Positions 9,726 through 22,165 of a stretch of 64,000 nucleotides of DNA are shown here, piece after piece (the first letter of the stretch is position 1; every line of letters starts with the position of its first letter). Source of the stretch: Lycocorax pyrrhopterus obiensis (Eukaryota > Chordata > Aves > Passeriformes > Paradisaeidae). Below the pieces are notes generated by a model. It was not told the origin of the DNA, made no database searches, and worked only from the letters and a program-made list of their open reading frames with translations. Location of the stretch: NCBI GenBank assembly GCA_014706295.1, contig JACSVZ010000002.1, forward strand, positions 129,465,431-129,529,430, given 5' to 3'. A program made the position numbers and the translations under genes.

Positions 9726-12700
9726 TCTAATGGAAAAGGAGTCCCCACATGGATATTTGGGCTAGACTGAGTCTCACTAACATCCTTGGACAGACCAGAA
9801 GTCTTTTTCCAGCTCGCATGCTGAGGCTCTGATCTGACGTGGAGAGATGTTCCAGGAGCTGCTCTGCAGAGTTAGTGGCTGTTTTCTTGTAACTCTGAGG
9901 TCCGTGAGACAACAGCTGGGAGCTTGGCATTGTGCTGTCTGGATTGGTATGTATTATGCTATTCAATCCAGATTAACACCTGGAGAGTTCAGTCAAGGTG
10001 GGTTAAGAGTTATATGAACATGTAAAACAGGCACATGTTAGGCAAAAAGAATTATCGTTGTTCCCATTTTCTGGGGAAAACTAGGAACCAAAATCTCATT
10101 TTCAAGAAAGACAGGGGAGTTTTGCATATGGTCTGCACAGTTTCTTTAGGCTCCTTTAAAATTCCAGCTAAAGAGATGGTTTAGATTTCAGGGTTAACTT
10201 CATCTGAAGGCAACTAAAGGTACAAGAAAATAGGCCTGTAGCAGTCTGCCTGAGTTACACAGGAACTCTGAATCATGCTATGCATATGTGTCAATAGGCA
10301 TTTGAACTGGGGTGCGTTTGCTGTGTTGCTTGTGTACAGCATAGCATGCTCTCATGGAGAAACTTTACCCCGCACATTTAAAACATTTGCAGCATCTCTG
10401 TGCAATCTCTGCAAAATTGTACTGCTTAAAATAAAGCATTTCAGTTACAAGAAATTACACTGCCAGTTAAATGGCACTATTTTCTTCTACCGACTCTGAG
10501 AACATACATTACTTCAACAGCCAGAGCAAATATGAGTTTGGAGGTGTTTAAACAAATGTACACTTCAGTTGAAAGAAGTTCGCAATAACTAGGTTCAATA
10601 AAAAATTCTAATTGTAGGCCTCAGGTTAAGTCCTGAAACACATTTTTTGGTCCCCATGTGTCTTGTTTCCAATATGGCAGCACCTGGAAAAACATGCAGT
10701 TTGATTTTCGTGGGAGATGTGAGCTCTGATAGTCAGGACTGCACTGCACAAGCCTTTTTTAGAAGTGGTGGCAATGTTGCCACAGTTTAAGTGGATGTCT
10801 TTTATACTAGGAAATAAGAATGTGTTGGGCTAAGAAAAACACTGGTCATAAGCAGTTTCCATGCAACAAAGTCAAGAAACCTATAGTCTCTTTCAATAGC
10901 CAAGCCAAAACTTTATGAATATTGTGCCAGCAAAACACTGTTGCTTTCTCTGAGGCTGTTTTTGTCTAAATGTCCCTGCAATTGCATCTGTTGATTCCTT
11001 CGGGGGAAAAATGGGAAAAATGGACAGTGCTTTTTAGTACCTACCCAAGTTTACTGAAATCCTTGTAGAAAAAGATGCAATCCTTAAGGCAAATTGACGT
11101 TTTAACGAGATTTTACCAATTTCCTTACCAAGGTTGCCTTTTCCTTCACATAATTTCCTGTAGTGAAAATAATCTCAGTGGTCCATGAACTCTGCTTCCT
11201 CACCAGTTAAAGCTTGAAGCAAAATTGAGTGCAAAATGTGAGCAGTTAATCCTTACACGTGTAATATTGTTGGGCTTGGTCTGTTGGTTTGCTGTTGGGG
11301 TTTTTTTGTTGAGAACCATTTTGCATTGTTGCGCTTGCTGCTTCTAATGGCGGTAAATGCAAATGGGATGAACCAAGAGCTTCTTTCTGATGGGCAGGTG
11401 AGGAACACTGTCCCTGCTGGGGCACAACAGGCTGTAGGAGGTTCACAAGCCATTCCTGCAGTGGGGAGTCTGCAGCTGCCCTCCGCAGTAAATTAGTGCA
11501 ATGTTCGTGTTCTGTTTGTTTTCACACCCCTTTCACAACTGCACTAAACCTGATAATTAAACTGGAAAATTAATAAATGATGAGCATAGGATGGCTGGGG
11601 GCAGTGCTTCATCGTAAAGAAAAAGAAGCATCAAGAGTGCTGAGAAAAACAACGAGTAACAGGCAGACCCCAGGCAAGCTTTCCCACAAAGCTCTGCCAA
11701 TATGCCTCAGTCCTGATTTACAGCACTCCTGCGGCTCCCCTCTGAGCCGTGTCTGCTCCAGAAACTGTCAGTGGTGTGAAACAGCTTTAGGAGTTTTTGC
11801 AGGTGGACTCCTCTCTGCTCAGGGCTGCACTGAACTCTTACGTGTCTCTGGACTGTAACATAAAAGGCAGAGTGGGGGGAAGCGAACACATTTTGCAGGA
11901 ACTGATCCTACTCTCTGCCTTGCCATAGACTTCCCAAGTGGGTCTGGGTAAGGTTTGTCATCTCGCTGTCTAAATTCCGCCTGTGTAGCTTGGGGATGGT
12001 AAGAGCAATATTACCTACCTGTTGCATAGCAGGGAGTGTGCTGGTTAATTATTGAGTGTTTATACAGTGGGGTCAGCAGAGAGAGTGCTATATGATAGCT
12101 AAATATTAGTATGAAATCACAGCAGATAACTGCACATATCCTCCCTTGCACGGCATGGTGATATTTTATCTACTTGTTATTTTGAGTCACATTCTCCAAA
12201 AGCTGAAAATACTTAGTGTCTGTTTAAAAGAAATATTTCAAAGAACACATGCTGGTTTGAGTTGTTTCCCACTGTGCATAGCACCTGCACACAACCGACA
12301 CTGGTGAGCTTTTTGCTTTAATAGAAAAGGTAAAATGAAGTGTTACTACTCTTTAGGTTCTGTTAAAGGGAACACTATTAAAAATACTTGTTCCCTAGCC
12401 AACTTTTTTCCCCTTTTTCTTCTGCAGTTGTATCTGCTTTGGTGTACATCTGTGCCTGAATGTGCTCCTCTTGCTGCTATGCCCTGACAGACATCTCAGG
12501 CAGCTTTATGAGACACATGCCACTTCATTTTTGGAGGGGGAGGAAGGTTTTCATAAAAGATGAGACCAGTTTTTCTTGTCATCACAGATGACATAGTGAC
12601 TTCCTGCAGGCAAGGATGAAGCTGGGGTGGGTGAGTCAGGGCTGATGGGTCCTCAGCTGACTGCACGGGTCTAGAGGTGATAAACACCTTTTATCACACA

Positions 12701-12959
12701 GCTCCCCACACTGTTCAGGGTGGAAGGTGGAGCAGTAGCAGCTGCTGCAGCAGTGTTTTCAGTAGTGCCCCCACAGCAGTGTGTCATTCGTCCCAGGGTG
12801 GTGGGACAGTTTTCTCTCCTCAAGCAGGTCAGTGTGTGTTGCTCAAGATGCAGGAGAGCACGAAGGCAAGAGTGGCACCTCTCACTGGGGCTTGGCATTC
12901 GGGGCTTGGAGCTGCCAGCTGCAGCATAGTGTAGCACAGACCATCCTGCTTTAGGGGCA
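9726..12959. other. Unique non-coding stretch, no gene seen
   Basis: No gene or dispersed repeat is recognised. The part at 10260-10500 (ending before the CTCTGAG at 10495-10501) keeps a few CpGs and has a steady sequence texture that could be conserved regulatory DNA. A perfect 12-base palindrome, TTACACGTGTAA, lies at 11253-11264. The short frames at 11246-11496 and 12671-12985 have no family resemblance. Confidence 0.55.
11253..11264. promoter_or_regulatory. Palindromic CACGTG E-box
   Basis: TTACACGTGTAA is a perfect 12-base palindrome centred on CACGTG, the known core for bHLH factors such as USF, MYC or CLOCK-type dimers. Only the sequence match is seen; function is not supported by any neighbouring gene. 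Confidence 0.25.
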
Positions 12960-13200
12960 GGACCAGTTGAGGAATTTTTCTTCAAGAAGGAAGGTCAAGA
13001 GACACTGCTCTTTATTAGTGACTGGGGAAGTAGCTCACAGATCCAAGCCAAACGCACATAGCAACTCTTATATGTATAGAGCCTTGGGGGATAATATTAC
13101 TTGCAAAACAGAGGGGACAAAACCAAGCTGTTCTCTGTCTTAGCCACCAAGGGCACCAGGTGGACCAGCAGCTTAGAGAGGTACAGAGAGGGGGAGGTAA
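12960..13200 (-). mobile_element. Possible LTR-like promoter and poly(A) module, minus strand
   Basis: Read on the minus strand, a TATA box (TATACATATAAG, plus coordinates 13067-13078) is followed about 51 bases later by AATAAA (13011-13016) and then a C/T-rich stretch. This spacing is typical of the R region of a retroviral LTR and unusual for ordinary genes. I could not define the ends, a primer-binding site or an internal coding region, and a coincidental pairing of two common motifs is possible. Confidence 0.25.
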
Positions 13201-15455
13201 GTGCTACATGCAGTTGTTAGAAAGGACTCAGTATCGCTGCCTATAGACAAGCGGCCACTGTGCCCTACAGTTGGTACAAAGTCAAGGAATGACTGTGGCA
13301 GACAGATGGAGACATACTGGAGACACCATGTGGAAATGGCGTCCATGGGGGCTGGTTTCTCACTGATTGCCTTCCCCTGCCTGACACAAATTCTGTTGAA
13401 AAAATATGAAACACAGAGAGTGAGTCTTCTTTGGATGATCATTCTTCTTATCCAGTGGGGGAAAGACTTGGTGGGAACGAGCCATGTGGAGGCTCTGCCA
13501 TGATACTGAGAAAAGTCCTAGTTTCCTCTTGGTGCTGGAGATTTGGCACCTGGAGGAAGGTCCAGGAAGGGTCTGTTAGGTGCTTCAGCAGGTGCAGGCA
13601 CAGTCTGGGGCCCTGGTTCCTGCCAAGGTGGGACTGATGTACACCTCTTGGGGACAGACATCTTACTGACTTGTCCAGGAGAAGTGCCACCAAACAGTGC
13701 TTCATGTCTCAAAAAATGGCATTTCCCACAGGCAGGCAGCCTGCTGACTTGCCCACAAAGGGCTCCCAGAATACCTCATCTCCTGGGAAGTTTGCCTTGT
13801 CCCGCTCATAAAAAGATGTTTTATTCTTTAAGTCTGCATGCACGCCAGCCTTCATTCAGACTTGGACTTTCCCTCTCCAACACCTCAGTCACCTGGGCAG
13901 AAGTCACTGAATATGTAAGGACTTTTGAAAATTAGCAGTGTCCCGTGTGAACTATTTCTATGTGGAAAGAAGGGCACCGGATCCCTCCTGGACCCACATT
14001 GTCGTCTCAGGAGATAGGCCTGAGGTCACTGGCCGCTGCTGTAAACAAGAAGCCTGTGACTACTCCCTGAGCCCCAGGTTTTGAACTAACACGTGATAGC
14101 CACAAGCAGACTGCTGAATTCACTTAGAAAGGTGTGCAGAGGAGGACTGGTGGCAGGTACCCCAAGAGGTGGAGTACAGCCTTTCCACCAGAGCCCATCA
14201 GAGTTGGAAGATGAACCTTGATTCCACCTTGCTCAGACTCCTTGTGGTTGCTTGCTGCAAGCACATTTTCTCATTTGAGTAGTCTCCAGAAGCAATGTCA
14301 AAGTATAAGAGATAAATAAATCCAGCTGTGTGATGCCCTCAGTTAATTTCCAAATATCTAATTTGGATGACTGGTTGATCTGGCAAATGGGAGTTTCTTC
14401 TCCTGGTGCCCTTCAAGCAAATCAGATGTAATTCTGAAACGTGTTTCTAACCATTCAAAGGCTGAAGGAAGAGGTGTGATAGCAAAATTTAAAGGCTTGT
14501 TGTATACAGAAACCAAACTAAATTCTATTGTTGATTCATCTGACATTGTCTCTTTCTCCACTGGAAATGTGAAATAACATGGTACCTTTTTTAATGAAGG
14601 TATTTTAGTGAGGGATAAACTCAGTCACATTAAGAGGCGCAGCAAGGCAGAAATATCTACACAGATTGTTACTACTAGTAACAAAATATTGGTACAAAAT
14701 AATTTCTTGTTCCTTGTGCCCTCAACAGCAATGACTTGGTTGTGTTTCCCAGACATCCGTGGCAGGGTTCAACCCAGTTGCCTGGGCTGACAGAGCAAGA
14801 AGGCTGACAGAAGAAACCTTCTGCTGCTACTGCTGATGGTGTCTTGACCTCTCCTCTGAAAACCCAAGCGTGGATTTGACCAGACTGCAGCTTTGTGCCA
14901 GGACAGATGCACCAGTTTAGGCCATGTGATCTCTGCAGATACTAGATAGTTTTCAAAACTGGCCCTATGGGTGAAAATCTGGCCCACCAAAGCCACTCCA
15001 CTGAGCTCTAGAGAAGCCAAGAGAAAGTGTCTCATCCCAATCAGGGATGGGACCCAGGATCTAAGAGTCTCAGGATCCAGTGTCTAGGAGTAAATAACAC
15101 AAAAAGCACACACAGAAAACACCTACCAAAATGATTAGTTAAGAAATTTATCTTTTACTGTTCCAGTAGAGAATTTTAGTCAGCTGTGAGCAGATGTGTA
15201 TTAATGGATGGATTTAAAATGACTAAGCTCAGACAGATCAAAAATGTATTTTGGCAATGTAATCCACAAAGTAATACTTATGACAGAACATGCCCAATAA
15301 CACTACTATTTCAAGAGGGCTTTAGAAAGAGATAAAATTTACTAGTTGAGAATAAGAAATAAGATTTGATATTTAAATGTACAGGGACTTAAGCATTTGG
15401 ATGAGGAGGTAGGAGTAACACTGTGAAAGGTTTTCAAAGTTCAAACAAAGAATCC
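13201..15455. other. Unique non-coding stretch, no gene seen
   Basis: Somewhat GC-richer at 13440-13800, with overlapping frames on both strands, none resembling a known protein. The 130-codon frame at 13543-13935 is probably chance, given the local GC content. Confidence 0.55.
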
Positions 15456-15463
15456 TGACGTCA
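15456..15463. promoter_or_regulatory. Perfect CRE palindrome TGACGTCA
   Basis: TGACGTCA is the consensus CREB/ATF site. It contains a CpG that has survived in a CpG-poor region. Function is inference only. Confidence 0.25.
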
Positions 15464-16239
15464 GCTCTTAGCAGGATATGCTGGAGTGAGTTATGTACAC
15501 TCATACAATTACAGTGATTTTTGTACATGTGCAAGGGTCAAGCTGCTGCATATTTGGTGTGGTCAGTTGTGGCTTTTGCTGGTAGCAAAATTTTTGATTG
15601 TTCACAATACCTCATAGACACTGGTTTGAACAATTCTGTGGCTACCATGAAGTTACCTCCACTGAATTTAAGTAGCAATGAGGCTATCAGTCCCAACTAG
15701 GTTCATGTCCGTATGAATTACTTGGCATCACTAGAGTATCTGATCACTAGGTGAACAGGAAAAGCTTTTAAGTCCCAGTACAGGATGCAAGTAGTGTCAT
15801 CTTTTTGGAGAAATGAGGCTAGAAATGGCTGGAGGGCCAAGTCAGGATAAAGTCCAGTCAAAGAGCTGTGGGGCTAAAATTAGAAGAATTTATACTGACA
15901 GAACAATGCAAACGGCAACAAGGTTTTTAGATGCATTCATGGTTAGTAGCATGTAAAAGAAATTAATTTATCCTTTGAGATAATTCCTATTAAGAAACAG
16001 AGGTATAGACCTCACAAAAAAGTGCAACTTTGGCTTTTTATATTTTGCTTTGGGTTTAACAAGCCTGAACAAGTACTGCAAAATGCATTATTCAAAGAAC
16101 TGTCTGAAATTTCTCCTGTCTTGTTATTATAAACACACACTTCTGTCTGTGCTGCCAGCAGATATGGTATGGCAAAGACTGACTAGCAAGTGCTTTCATG
16201 GAAATAATGAATTTTGCTGTGTCTGCAGCTACTCTGAAG
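15464..16239. other. Unique non-coding stretch, no gene seen
   Basis: AT-rich sequence without recognised features. Confidence 0.6.
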
Positions 16240-16266
16240 AATTAGTGTATGTGTTATACACTAATT
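16240..16266. repeat. Perfect 11-bp hairpin with 5-base loop
   Basis: AATTAGTGTAT (16240-16250) and ATACACTAATT (16256-16266) are exact reverse complements separated by GTGTT. A stem this short does not fit a microRNA precursor. It may be a mutational palindrome or a homeodomain-type double site, since each arm carries AATTAG/CTAATT. Confidence 0.85.
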
Positions 16267-18967
16267 GTGTAACCCTGGATAAATTCCACCAAAATGTAGG
16301 CAACTAGCCTGAAGTGTCTCAGTTAAGAGTTCTGTTTCAATAGCTGACATCAGTTCCCAGTGAAGAGAAGGCTTATTCTAGAAGGCAGTTTAACTTAAAT
16401 CTGAATAGCTCTGAGCACCTGGTTCTTTTTCACATACGTGAATGCAGAAGATTTCTGAGTAATTGCACAGGAGAAAGGTTTCCTGACTCATGTTGGGCCT
16501 GGTCCTGCTGCTGCCCAGAGCAGGGACTGACTGGAATGCAGAAGTTTCCCTTCTGCATACTGGGGAGTGTCCCACAGCCACAGATTAGGCATCACCAGGG
16601 CTTCTAACGTCGGGAACTTATCTCAATACCCAACATGAGACAGAATGATGCTTCAGAGGTCCTTACTCCAAAAGTTACTTCCATCCAGATGAGATCATCT
16701 TTGCACTCATTAACCCCATTACAGTTCTGAATTTGGCTTCTTGCTGCCCCAGTAAAACTACCCATGGGCACATGGGGTACCAAGAGGTATTCATGGATCT
16801 TAATTAGCAAGTAATTTAGATTATAGCATGGGACATAGGGATTGCTAAGTACAGAAACTCTGCAAAAAAACATTAGAAGCATACTTCACCTGAGAAGTCA
16901 CTCACTGCAAACTGTTCTCTGCCCTCTACACTTGACAGTGCAAAGCTGAGCAGAGCCTCACACTGCAGGCAAGAGGTCCTCAAGTCGAGCAGGAGAGGAA
17001 TTCCATCCCAAACAAATCCCCTACCAGTGATTTGTCAAAGATTAGAAGCTCTCGAGCTAGGCAGAGTTTGAAGGAGTGGGCTTTGGCTAGCTCTCAGTCT
17101 TGAATTTTGAAGAAAGGAAGAATCAAAATGAGTGATGCCTCTACTGATAAATGTAGGTAGGCATTGGCATCTGAAGGGACTGGGAAATGTGGGTACAGTG
17201 TGTGTGGTTAGGCAGAGGCAGCAATGAGCCATTGTATTCTGCATGGGTGCTCAGGATACCATGTAAACACTTTAAAATTATTCAGTGAGGGAACAAAGTA
17301 AAAAGTACAACTTTATTACAGATGGCAAATATGGTTTTCTGAGATATGGGTCATACTTAATTGAGTGACTGATTAATTTTCAAAGATGTTGTTATCACAT
17401 TAACTATGGAAAGGCAGAGGTGTTTTACAGCTGAATTTCAAATATGTTCAGTACAGTAATTTCTGTTATTATTAATGAATATTTTGAAAACATTCAGAAG
17501 AATGTTCAAAAAAAAACTGGGTCAAGAGGGTAACTTTTTCTAAAACAAAATCAACCTACTTGCTAATTTTGAGTACCTACAATTTCTCAGAGTTCAAAAA
17601 CCCAATTCTCTTCACATTTTCCACTTGTTCATATTGTCTCTAAATATAATGTGGGCACAGATATTTACACAACTAACATCAACAGAAAAAGGAGTGTTTC
17701 AGAGTGGGATAGTCAGGAGACACCCTAACTCTGGCTTTTACTGCTGTGCTGAAATGAAACTCCACATATTTCACATGTCCTTGTGCCCCCTTTGCCTATG
17801 ATGCATGAACACTAATTAGTTATTGACTTCTATCTGTGATGAAATAATTCCCCTTGTAGGAAGCTGAGGTCCAAGCAAGATGTTGTTTTGAGCAGTGCCC
17901 AAGTGAGATTGGGTTTGGTCTGTGGTGCAAGCTTTGGCACAGCTGTGAGAGACGGTACAGATATGACTTACAAACCTCTGCTTCACTCTTTGCAGAGAAA
18001 ATTTGAGTTAAAAGAACATTGTACTAATGTAGAAATAGGACGAAATTTTAGGGTATGAATATTATTTTTCCCAATCTCAAGTAGATAATTTAACTTAATA
18101 CTAAGTAAACATTTAAAGACATTTGTCTCTACGAGGATGAAAAAATGAATCAAGACTGTGGAATTTAATAACAGTCACTTTTCCTTGTTTTTACTTCAAA
18201 TTTTGCCTTGAATGGTAGCCACTTTCCAAAGTACTGGGCAGTAAGTTTCCTTCTTTAATTTATTTAATATCTGGTATTCTAAAACTACAGGGGTTTAATA
18301 TGCAATTCTTTAATGATTCCTCACCTAATCGACTTTGTACAATGTTTGTAGCAAGAACTAGCAGATCAGCTTTTTTGTTTTTATTAAAGAGCTTCTCTGT
18401 AAGATCAAAAAGAAAATCTCATGAAAGATTGTTGAGTCATAAAGCACAGGAAAAAGGAAAATGGAAAATATAATACTCTTTCCCTAAAATTCTAACAGCA
18501 TTTGGAAAATATTAGGAAATTAAAAAATTGGAAATATAATGCTCCAGACCGTGGGAAATAGGTGGATTTGGAACTGATAAAAACTAATGTAGCTCTGTTT
18601 AAATTAATCCAAATTTGTGACATATGATGATCTGGCCCAGAGGTAATATCTTCTAAATAATATTTTTTTCTTATTTTTGACTATGCTGATGAAGTCACTG
18701 TTCTGCGCCAAAGTATCAGCATGTTTTGAAATGAATCCTTCATTTCAGGGGAGGATACATTCCTTGTTACATTAGCCCTCCAGATTCCTGAAAAGTATTA
18801 CATTTTGCATTTCAAATTGAAGGGTGGATTTGGATGCTAGCTTTCTGATTGCCATTTTATTTTACAAGCTCTGCCAGTCCTTTATGCTGATCTGACAGAG
18901 AACCAAAATTATGAACACTAACTTTATAGGCAGGACAGACTCTAAAGTTCATTTAAAAAACCACTTC
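16267..18967. other. Unique non-coding stretch, no gene seen
   Basis: AT-rich, CpG-poor unique sequence. No frame over 92 codons and no recognised repeat. The stretch from 17280 to 18900 has long AT-rich runs without tandem structure. Confidence 0.6.
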
Positions 18968-19035
18968 CAGGGAGATACCCCTGGCTGGGAATCTCCCTGC
19001 TGTCGGTGCTGGGCTCTTTCCCAGTCTCTGGGAGC
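18968..19035. other. Strong GC-rich hairpin and adjacent structured segment
   Basis: CAGGGAGAT (18968-18976) pairs perfectly with ATCTCCCTG (18991-18999). After one A-A mismatch, CCC (18978-18980) pairs with GGG (18987-18989), closing a six-base loop. Just downstream, CTGGG (19008-19012) and CCCAG (19020-19024) could form a second stem, and CCCAG could also pair with CTGGG at 19028-19032. It stands out as a GC-rich structured patch in AT-rich surroundings. I do not recognise a named RNA. Confidence 0.5.
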
Positions 19036-20194
19036 CAGATCTGTCTGAGATTGGGAGGAGGAAGCACAAACCATCTGGCAAGGCAGCTTTTTGAGCAGAA
19101 GAGACTAGTTAATTGAAAAGAGGCAGGAATTTTATCTTTGGCTTCTGAGGAGACACAAATTGCTTGATTAACTGTGGATTATTGGCTGGAAGAGGGCACC
19201 ATTTAATAGCATAGGTTCAGAATATTTTGCCAATAACACAACATGGAGAAGGTGGAATGGGGACAAATAAGACCAAGGTCAGTAGTACCAAATTCATGGT
19301 CAGTTACTCAGCGTAAGTAATCTGTGAAAACTGGGAGTTCATGATATGGATATAACATCAGACAAAGACAATGTATTAGTTTCAGAATAATTGCAGTGTT
19401 CTGAAGTTATAACAGCATGAAAAATGTCAAGGTGAGGCATTTGCAGGAGAAATGTGAAATGCTGCTATACTGCACGGGTGTCTGGCAAGTGTTCACCTGA
19501 CACTGTTCAAGTCATCTATGATAAGGGATGGTGAGTTAAGAGCAAAACAGGGTTAGGGGAAATCTCTAAGACAGATACCACAAGAGAAGACTCTGGGCAT
19601 GTTTTTCAATTCATAAAAAAAATAATTTAAAAAAGCCTGAAAAGGGATGGAAAATTATTTACAAAGAGGGATGAAGAATAAAGGAGAGAAGCTTATTTGA
19701 GTCATAGTCTGTACTGATTTGAGAATGATTGAGTATAAATTGGTTTTGAATGAACATAGGAAGAATTTGTGAACATATACAGGCAGGCTGTTTGTAGCCA
19801 TGAAGGTGGGAAAGCTCTGGAAGGGCCCCTCCACAGCTGTTGTGTGGGTGGCAGCTGTGCTGCTCAGGTGGATGTTGTTGCATTCGTGGGAGGGTCCAAG
19901 AGCAAAACCAACCCAATGACTCCAGCAGTCTCGTGTTCCTTTTTCCTTGAAGTTAAAAGTATCCCTTAGCTGAAATACTACCATGTATCCATAAAAATTG
20001 ATATTTTGGTTACTTGGATTACATAGTACATTGCCAGAGGAAAGTTGCTCAGAGAGTAGCTAGTCTAATTCATCCCTGGGGCAAATACCTGATTGCTGCT
20101 GGGCTGGGCTCTCACTGTTTCAATACCAAGTCTGGCAACTCAGGGATGGCACAAAACTGAGGAGCAAGTCCCCCTGCCTCCAACAAAAATCCCT
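19036..20194. other. Unique non-coding stretch, no gene seen
   Basis: No recognised element. A good donor-like GTAAGT occurs near 19313, but no convincing upstream acceptor is paired with it. Confidence 0.55.
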
Positions 20195-20238
20195 CAAATC
20201 AAAACAAACAAACAAACCCAAAAAACTCAAAAAAACCC
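20195..20238 (+). repeat. A-rich (CAAA)n-like simple repeat
   Basis: About 44 bases dominated by AAAC/CAAA units with interspersed C runs. It is low-complexity sequence. Confidence 0.8.
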
Positions 20239-22004
20239 CTACCATGTGAGATGCCACTGGGACAAAAAAACCCCCAACTCACGTGGGCTCATCACTGCAA
20301 GCTCTGAACTGCAGAAAAAGCATCAAGTGGCATGGATAGGCTCATGAGACTTTGCTGATAATGCCTGGAAACAGAGTAGAAGCCAATGACATCTAAGTGA
20401 TGCAGGCTCTGTTTCTCTTTGCTTTTGTGTTTCCCTTTAATGTCCACTGATCCTGCCCACTGAAGCCTAACCTAAGAGCAATTTGTCCTTTGTTCCATTG
20501 ACACTGCGATACTTTAATTTGTATCTGTGCAGCTTTACCATAATTTCTTGTACTTGCCATATGAACAGAGGTGGCTGTCTCATATACTGATGAGAAAAAA
20601 ACCTTTGAGAAGTAGAATTTGTTTTCAGTCCTGTGTGGGGCCGTTGTAATAGCAGGAAAGAGGACATAGTAACAAAGTCCTTTGTACATGAAGAAGTCTA
20701 AGACACAAATCTTCAGATGTGTAAGGATTTATTTGACCCTAATCTGTGTTACAGTGTTCAGCTCATGCTCCTGTTTGTGAAACACCATGTTTGAAATCTT
20801 TCAGACAGACCTTGTATTAAGTGATACCAGTGTAAATACATTTATTTCAGTGGATTTTCTTATTCCAGAGTGATACAGCTGTACTTGGGATGACCTGAGA
20901 TGTCTATAGAGAAACTTATCATGAGAAAGTCTAATTAAACTGTACCACTTCTTCCTTCAGTAATTCTGAGATGACCTAGGTGACCTGCCATTTTCAAAAT
21001 GATAAGCAGGATTTGATAAAACTAGCTGAGATGGTGCTGAATGCTTCAAGTCTATCTACCCAACACACCTTGCTGCTTTGTATTTTACCCATCTGATTTC
21101 TCCAGCCCCACCTTCCTGCTCTTACCCACAGCCATTATATCTCACCTCACAAGTCAACTCTGATTTTGATCTTATTTATGTTGTACTCGGAACAGCTCAA
21201 CTCTTGACTCCATGGTGAGATATGGCCATTCACACATTATGCAGCAGATCTATGGACCTGGTGAAGTCCCAGTGGTATCCTGATAGCTGAAGAAAGGAGA
21301 GGAATTTTTAAATGTGCTTTCTCAGACAACAAATCTTTTCAATTACCCAGCCACAGCCCCACTGTGATTCAACAGGGTAACCATTCCCTCTGCTCAATTT
21401 GAGAAGAAGGATCTTCTGCAACACTCAGACATTTTTTTCTTTTTGTTTTTCAGTTGTAACATCCCACTTTATCTGTCAAGACCCAATGTGTCAGTGATAT
21501 GTTGACATTTCTGGAAAAGTGTAGGCAAAGAAAATTCCCTTTTGGCTGAGACACAACTCAAGAATCCTGGTTCTCCCACAGAAATAGAACAAGAATTCAA
21601 GATTGGGTGCAATTGTAAGAGTGAGCCTGTGGATTTGGGAACAGAATTGCCCCTCCTTGGCTACATACTCTGCTGCAGACTTTCAGAGCTCTGAAGAGAC
21701 TAAAGTTTTGCTGAACTGGAAAACTACACTAAATTAACAGCTGAGACAGGGACAACATATCCAGGCTTGCTTAGAGGATTTGGTTTGCCTGGAAGGAATA
21801 AGCTTTTTATTTTAAATTCAAGACACACAGAGGGACACTAGCTCTCACTTTTTGTCACAGTCACTATCACTGCTGCACATATTCAGTAGAAGAGTGATTT
21901 TCATAGCCCGATGGCATGCACTGAGTGGGTTTCTGACTCATTTCATCATACATACTGATACTTCTCATCTGCGTCGTCCCAGGATGCTGACTGCTGCTCT
22001 GCAG
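20239..22004. other. Unique non-coding stretch containing a TGACCT cluster
   Basis: No gene or dispersed repeat is recognised. Three TGACCT half-sites occur within 96 bases, at 20891-20896, 20972-20977 and 20981-20986. Confidence 0.55.
20972..20986 (-). promoter_or_regulatory. Perfect DR3 nuclear-receptor element
   Basis: TGACCT-AGG-TGACCT on the plus strand reads AGGTCA-CCT-AGGTCA on the minus strand. This is a perfect direct repeat with three-base spacing, the known preferred layout for VDR/RXR. A third half-site lies 76 bases upstream. The match is direct; function is inferred. Confidence 0.35.
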
Positions 22005-22104
22005 AACCTAAGCATGCTTCCTGCAGTAAACTCACAATGAAACCAAAATGCGTAAGACTGGAAGGAGCCTATGGAAAAAGTAACAACATGGCCCTTCTGG
22101 ATAT
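22005..22104 (+). other. Candidate exon bounded by splice-like sites
   Basis: A pyrimidine-rich tract ending CTGCTGCTCTGCAG precedes 22005, and a strong donor, GTAAGTTC, follows 22104. One frame (starting CCT at 22007) is open through the 100 bases and contains an ATG at 22036; a second frame stops almost at once and the third near 22038. No protein family is recognised. Chance pairs of splice-like sites are expected in a window of this size, so this is a weak call. Confidence 0.2.
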
Positions 22105-22139
22105 GTAAGTTCATTTCTTCTTCCTTTTTATTAGACTCA

Positions 22140-22165
22140 CCCCCCCCCCCCCTTTTTTTCTTTTA
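22140..22165 (+). repeat. Poly-C then poly-T tract
   Basis: Thirteen C residues are followed by T-rich sequence. A run of this kind is prone to length variation and sequencing error. Confidence 0.9.

Noticed and set aside
13140..13175. CTCF-like sequence near CCACCAAGGGCACCAGGTGG
   Set aside because: It departs from the consensus at key G positions, so I do not call it.
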